The notes under the pieces were generated by a model that was given only the letters and a program-made list of their open reading frames with translations, was not told the origin of the DNA and did not search any database. Positions 5,401-8,035 of a DNA stretch of 8,035 bases are shown here, piece by piece; the stretch's first letter is position 1, and every line of letters begins with the position of its first letter. A program made the translations under genes and the position numbers. The stretch is taken from assembly GCA_034437215.1 (NCBI GenBank), contig DAOTVC010000177.1, positions 1 to 8,035 on the forward strand. The letters run 5' to 3'. The DNA is from DAOTVC01 sp034437215. GTDB lineage: Bacteria; Chloroflexota; Anaerolineae; B4-G1; SLSP01.

Positions 5401-8035
5401 ACAGCGGCTGCGACGCCGCCTGCGCGCCTTCTTCCGCCTGGCCTGGGCCCTCTACCGCCGCCCCTTCCTGGTGACGGGCTGGGTCCTCTCGGCGGGCGCC
5501 GTGGGGTTAGCTCTGGTGCGCAACCTCTGGCTCCTGGGCGGCGGGCGGACCCGCCAGCTCTGGGCCATCGCCGGGCTCCTCATCGTCACCGGGCTCTACG
5601 CCCTGGCGGCGCGCCTCTTCCGGCGCCCCCTCTTCGTCTGGCTGGCCGCGGCCCTCGTCTTCGCCCCCTGGACCCTGCTCACCGACCTGGGCTGGTTCAC
5701 GCCCTACCGGCTGACGACGCCGGGCTTCGCCGCCGGCTGGGCCGTCCTGGCCTGGGCCCTCCTCCTCGCAGGACGGCTGCTGGAGCGGTGGACGCCCCGC
5801 GCTTACGCCCTGCCGCCCCGCGTCGTCGCCCACGTCCTGCTCCCCTTCGCCCTCCTCTGGGGCGTGGCTGACGCCGAGACGGGCTCCGTCACCTTCGGGC
5901 TGGCGGCGGCCTTCTACGCCCTGGAGGCCCTGCGCGACTACCGGAGACTCCGGGCAAGCCGCCTCACCCCAGCGGGCGCACTCTCTCCGGCCCGCGCCGC
6001 GACCTGGCTCTACCCGGCCCTGGGCCTGCTCCCCGTCTGGTGCGTCTACCTCCTGGCCTGGTACGTGCCCGCCGCGCGCCACGAGCACCACGGGCTCCTG
6101 CTCCTGGCGTGGGGACCGCTGGGCATCGCCATCGGCGAGGGGCTGCACCGCCTCGCCGCCTCCCGCCGCTACGCGCTGCCCGCCTACCTGACGGGCTATG
6201 TCGCCCTCATCGTGGGCACGATGCTCGTGGCCCACCTCACCGGTCTCCTCGCCCTCACCCTCCTCCTCGACGCCCTCCTCATGCTCCTCTCCGCCCGGCT
6301 CTTCCGGGAGCCTCTCTGGCTCTACCCGACGGCGGTGCTGGCGCCCCTCTCCCTCCTCATCGCTCTGGGAGAGGCGGGCGTTGCCGCGGAGCGCTACGGC
6401 TGGTGGCTGCTGGGGCTCGCCGCCGTCTACCTGCTGCTGGCCTGGCTCCTGCGGCGCAGCCGCCTGCCCGCCTACGCCAACGTGACCCTGCTCGCGGGCT
6501 TCGCCCTCGTCGCCCTGAGCCTGCCGCCCTCCAGCCAGGACCGGACGGGCGCCCTCTGGGGATACGCCGGTGCCGCCCTGCTCTACGCCCTCACCGCCTT
6601 CTGGCTGCGCCAGCCCCTCCTCCTGACAGCCTCCGCGGGCCTCGCCGTCGTGCCCTACACGGTGGCCCTCGGGGAGCTGGGTCTGCCCCTCGAGATTCGC
6701 GGAACGGCCCTCTTCCCCGGCGCCCTCCTGGCCCTCACGGCGGGCTGGGCGCTGGACCGCCACTTCGGCGCGTGGCGCGACTTCCCCTGGCAGCAGCCAC
6801 AGCACTGGCTGCAGGCGCTGACCCGGCGCATGCTCGAATGGTGGGCCCTTCCCCTCTACGCCCTGGGCTTCGGGTTGGCGAGCTTCGCCCCCCTCTTCAC
6901 CGCCGGCAGGGCCGATCTCTCGGCGCTGAACCTCCTGCTGCTGATGCCCCTCCTGGCCTGGGGCCTCCACCGCTTCCGGCGCCGGGGATGGCTCCTCGCG
7001 CTGGCCCTGGCGGGACATCTCGCCGTCGCCCGCTACCTCGACTTCTGGGGCTGGTGGAGCTTTCCCGCCTACGCCTGGCTCCGCTTCCTGCCCGTGACGG
7101 TGCTGACGCTGCTCGCCGCCCTCTGGATCGAGCGGCGCCGCGACGAGGGGGCGCCCCTCACGCTGAGGCGCCTCTTGCCCGGCTGGTCCCGCCCCCTCTA
7201 CGCCCTGGCCCTCCTCGATCTGCTGCTGGGCCAGCTCCTCGCCTGGAACGGCACGAACGCCGGGGCCCAGGTGATGCTCGTGCACGCCCTCCTCCTGGCC
7301 CTGCTGGCCTCCGTCTGGTCGGCGCCGGGGATGGCATACGGAGCCGTCGCCGTGGGGAGCGTGGCCCTCTGGAACGGGCTCCTCTTCCTGGGGTGGAGCC
7401 GGCCGCAGGTCCTCCTCGCCCTCACCCGGCTGACCCTCGCCTACGGTCTCGTGGGCTTCGGGCTCGAATTGGCGCGCCGGCAGTGGGGCGCGCGCCTGCG
7501 CCTGCCTCGCTGGAGCCGCGTCTGGGAGCGCCCGCCCCAGGTGGCGAGCCTGGCCCTCTCCCTGGCCCTCCTCCTCGCCTCCCTGATCCTCAGCAGCTTC
7601 GACATGGCGGCCTGGACCCTGCGGGCCCTCGTCGGCCTGCCCTTCCGCGAGCTCGTCGATCTGACCACGGTGAACCTGGTCGTGGGGGTGCTCGCGCTGC
7701 TGGGCCTCCTCTACGTGGCAGCCGCCGTCGCCTACCGCCGCCTGCGCCTGGGCTACGTCGCCGTGGGGATGCTGCTCCTCGGCTGGGCGACCTACGCCTT
7801 CTACGTCCGGGCCTGGGAGAGCGCCGCGCGGGTCCAGTGGTACGCCATCCCCGCCGGGCTCTACCTGCTGGGCATCTCCGCCCTGGAGTGGCGACGGGGA
7901 CACCACCTCCTCGCCCGTTGGCTGGACTACGCGGCGCTCCTGCTGATGATGGGCTCCCTCTTCTGGCAGACCCTGCTCTACGGCTGGAACTACGCGCTCC
8001 TCCTGGGCGCCGAGGGATTGGCCGCCCTCTGGTGG
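2420..8035 (+). CDS. Giant polytopic membrane protein with N-terminal zinc ribbon, SCO7613/DUF2157-like (3' end off window)
   Basis: Function unknown; an integral inner-membrane protein. The frame is open for exactly 1872 codons and has no stop before the right edge. Residues 1-22 form a compact zinc ribbon ('MRCPKCNAEDF', then 'KCRRCGF'; C3, C6, C17, C20). Residues about 26-193 are charged and helical, coiled-coil-like in places. Residues about 196-241 are a Pro/Ala-rich linker. The first membrane span is about 256-277 ('HAILFLGIFLLFSAAVTFVI') and the second about 285-304. 'GVALEAIATLLIPIDFYTAY' (314-333) falls where SCO7613-type proteins carry a similar Ala/Leu-rich segment ending in Asp-aromatic-Tyr. 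The remaining roughly 1500 residues are nearly continuous hydrophobic helices; I estimate 40 or more spans by eye. Short Arg-rich loops recur, often as 'RRP' or 'LFREP' (P600, P874, P1070, P1298, P1399). The zinc ribbon, helical region and first spans match the known family architecture; this copy is unusually long. Composition is extremely GC-rich, with C or G at most third positions. No enzymatic motif was found. Confidence 0.9.
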   Translation, partial: MRCPKCNAEDFIARWKCRRCGFEGDSALLEELAHLGWLLDEIETWTEQEALTPRELRRTYEARQREIERELRLRPPPLSREEARDAWLKIYRQSLLLKQLRAWQEQGLVRPKAVGNLIERIETYVDAMQERVEALYVFDFLLTERVRLSVVDFLIASAQKLENAGAFRSPEAYAQALAPLREERARLQARLQAHRTPAAEPGPREQPIPPSQPAPPAPAAAAAEEPPPAAPAAPPQPRLPLRERLVQTLLSERTLHAILFLGIFLLFSAAVTFVIWGWKDFSPPLRVAIPAGFTLLFFALGWYLRTRTSLGQSGVALEAIATLLIPIDFYTAYVNLDLMPGRWAEFWLLTSLVCLAAYALTALRLQIPFFGYLVTTAAGSAVLAAIEVGHQAGALSRDWYAAGLAVLSLLLMGLAALLEGHPHRLRRWQTYAPPFRTFALLTVGVLMPLALGWRYVDRTTYDALHGSATVTWWVGGLLLGWGAVIHRSRTLGLISVVALPVAVYLTQAALFERAGIHSAWHAFGWAWLTPLYVLVGWWLLSHEDETLRAQGRTVNRVAVLLVLVTALWSLTDLTRSAAAAASHTLLVGAVTLSACLWRRPAYLHVAAFLSLTAATFGMTELDLTIAQLSVGWASLALLHVLVALRLGRRLPSTAPDFAAPLVRSAYVIAALALLPTLLPYDADLALYALGNWMALAGWGAYLAHAGRRGFVPRRPRLQPLFHWLAALPLPFWLWMLFTYRRPVDVGLALAFAALAWGLVALSYRLREAHPAYRRPWYVTGLAAGLAAVVLAFVVDPQGFGPPLTLLSAGLLAFADAITGRQSEELAPAGLLTAAGLLFLLDRLRLSFDEATFALSLLVVLYVLAGLEVERRRLPAFSHVFLLPLYLTAHALALFALGRVYARPIADLTGAYPWTDTMKLWGAAAQFTLGVLYGLFAWGTYWEGWGHVAAWLGTAAGGFVFIVYSQGRGSSAAKVALMAVVFVLTERALDRLRSEQRLRRRLRAFFRLAWALYRRPFLVTGWVLSAGAVGLALVRNLWLLGGGRTRQLWAIAGLLIVTGLYALAARLFRRPLFVWLAAALVFAPWTLLTDLGWFTPYRLTTPGFAAGWAVLAWALLLAGRLLERWTPRAYALPPRVVAHVLLPFALLWGVADAETGSVTFGLAAAFYALEALRDYRRLRASRLTPAGALSPARAATWLYPALGLLPVWCVYLLAWYVPAARHEHHGLLLLAWGPLGIAIGEGLHRLAASRRYALPAYLTGYVALIVGTMLVAHLTGLLALTLLLDALLMLLSARLFREPLWLYPTAVLAPLSLLIALGEAGVAAERYGWWLLGLAAVYLLLAWLLRRSRLPAYANVTLLAGFALVALSLPPSSQDRTGALWGYAGAALLYALTAFWLRQPLLLTASAGLAVVPYTVALGELGLPLEIRGTALFPGALLALTAGWALDRHFGAWRDFPWQQPQHWLQALTRRMLEWWALPLYALGFGLASFAPLFTAGRADLSALNLLLLMPLLAWGLHRFRRRGWLLALALAGHLAVARYLDFWGWWSFPAYAWLRFLPVTVLTLLAALWIERRRDEGAPLTLRRLLPGWSRPLYALALLDLLLGQLLAWNGTNAGAQVMLVHALLLALLASVWSAPGMAYGAVAVGSVALWNGLLFLGWSRPQVLLALTRLTLAYGLVGFGLELARRQWGARLRLPRWSRVWERPPQVASLALSLALLLASLILSSFDMAAWTLRALVGLPFRELVDLTTVNLVVGVLALLGLLYVAAAVAYRRLRLGYVAVGMLLLGWATYAFYVRAWESAARVQWYAIPAGLYLLGISALEWRRGHHLLARWLDYAALLLMMGSLFWQTLLYGWNYALLLGAEGLAALWW

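Noticed and set aside
5507..7906. 799-codon minus-strand open frame
   Set aside because: The translation is low-complexity Glu/Gly/Gln/Pro/Ala, the expected antisense image of Leu/Ala-rich CTC/GCC codons. No plausible ribosome binding site or domain was seen.
1..8035. CRISPR array, defence system, prophage, tRNA or rRNA
   Set aside because: No regularly spaced direct repeats, no Cas, nuclease, integrase or transposase motifs, and no cloverleaf or rRNA signature were seen on either strand.

Overview
The window holds two divergently oriented protein genes, both cut by a window edge, separated by about 700 bp of AT-richer DNA packed with inverted repeats. No RNA gene, CRISPR array or intact insertion sequence was seen. 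Three things suggest a GC-rich, non-enteric bacterium, most likely a Chloroflexota (Anaerolineae/Caldilineae-like) genome: the high-GC coding regions, a giant SCO7613/DUF2157-type membrane protein, and dispersed repeats of the 'CTTTGCG...TCTGCGGTTAA' and 'GATGCCTCGGC...GCCTCGGCAT' kinds. This placement is inference. No phylogenetic marker gene is present.

Left part (1-1723, minus strand): the first 574 codons of a secreted or surface protein. It has a signal peptide, a beta-rich N-terminal region and a von Willebrand factor A (VWA) domain. The VWA domain is split between its DxSxS motif and its first helix by about 330 residues. The insert holds a Cys-x-x-Cys pair, a thrombospondin-type-3-like calcium loop, a CBM6/35-like beta-sandwich and a second acidic, Cys-rich segment. 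The VWA sequence then resumes and reaches the MIDAS threonine. The C-terminus lies off the left edge.

Middle (1724-2419): a divergent intergenic region. Nearest the VWA gene is a roughly 127-bp fold-back (MITE-like) element bracketed by identical 8-bp direct repeats. Further right are a bulged hairpin, a short palindromic repeat and a 47-nt repeat that can fold as a perfect three-way junction. Extended -10 promoter candidates are visible for both genes. The leftward one would place the fold-back element inside the leader of the VWA gene.

Right part (2420-8035, plus strand): one uninterrupted 1872-codon reading frame that is still open at the right edge. It encodes an N-terminal CxxC/CxxC zinc ribbon, a roughly 170-residue charged helical region, a Pro/Ala-rich linker, and then more than 1600 residues of almost continuous membrane-spanning sequence with recurring hairpin motifs. 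It resembles the SCO7613 C-terminal/DUF2157-like membrane proteins, which have no assigned function. The long open frames overlapping this gene on either strand are artefacts of its extreme GC content. Nothing in the sequence shows that the two genes act together; they are simply neighbours transcribed away from each other.
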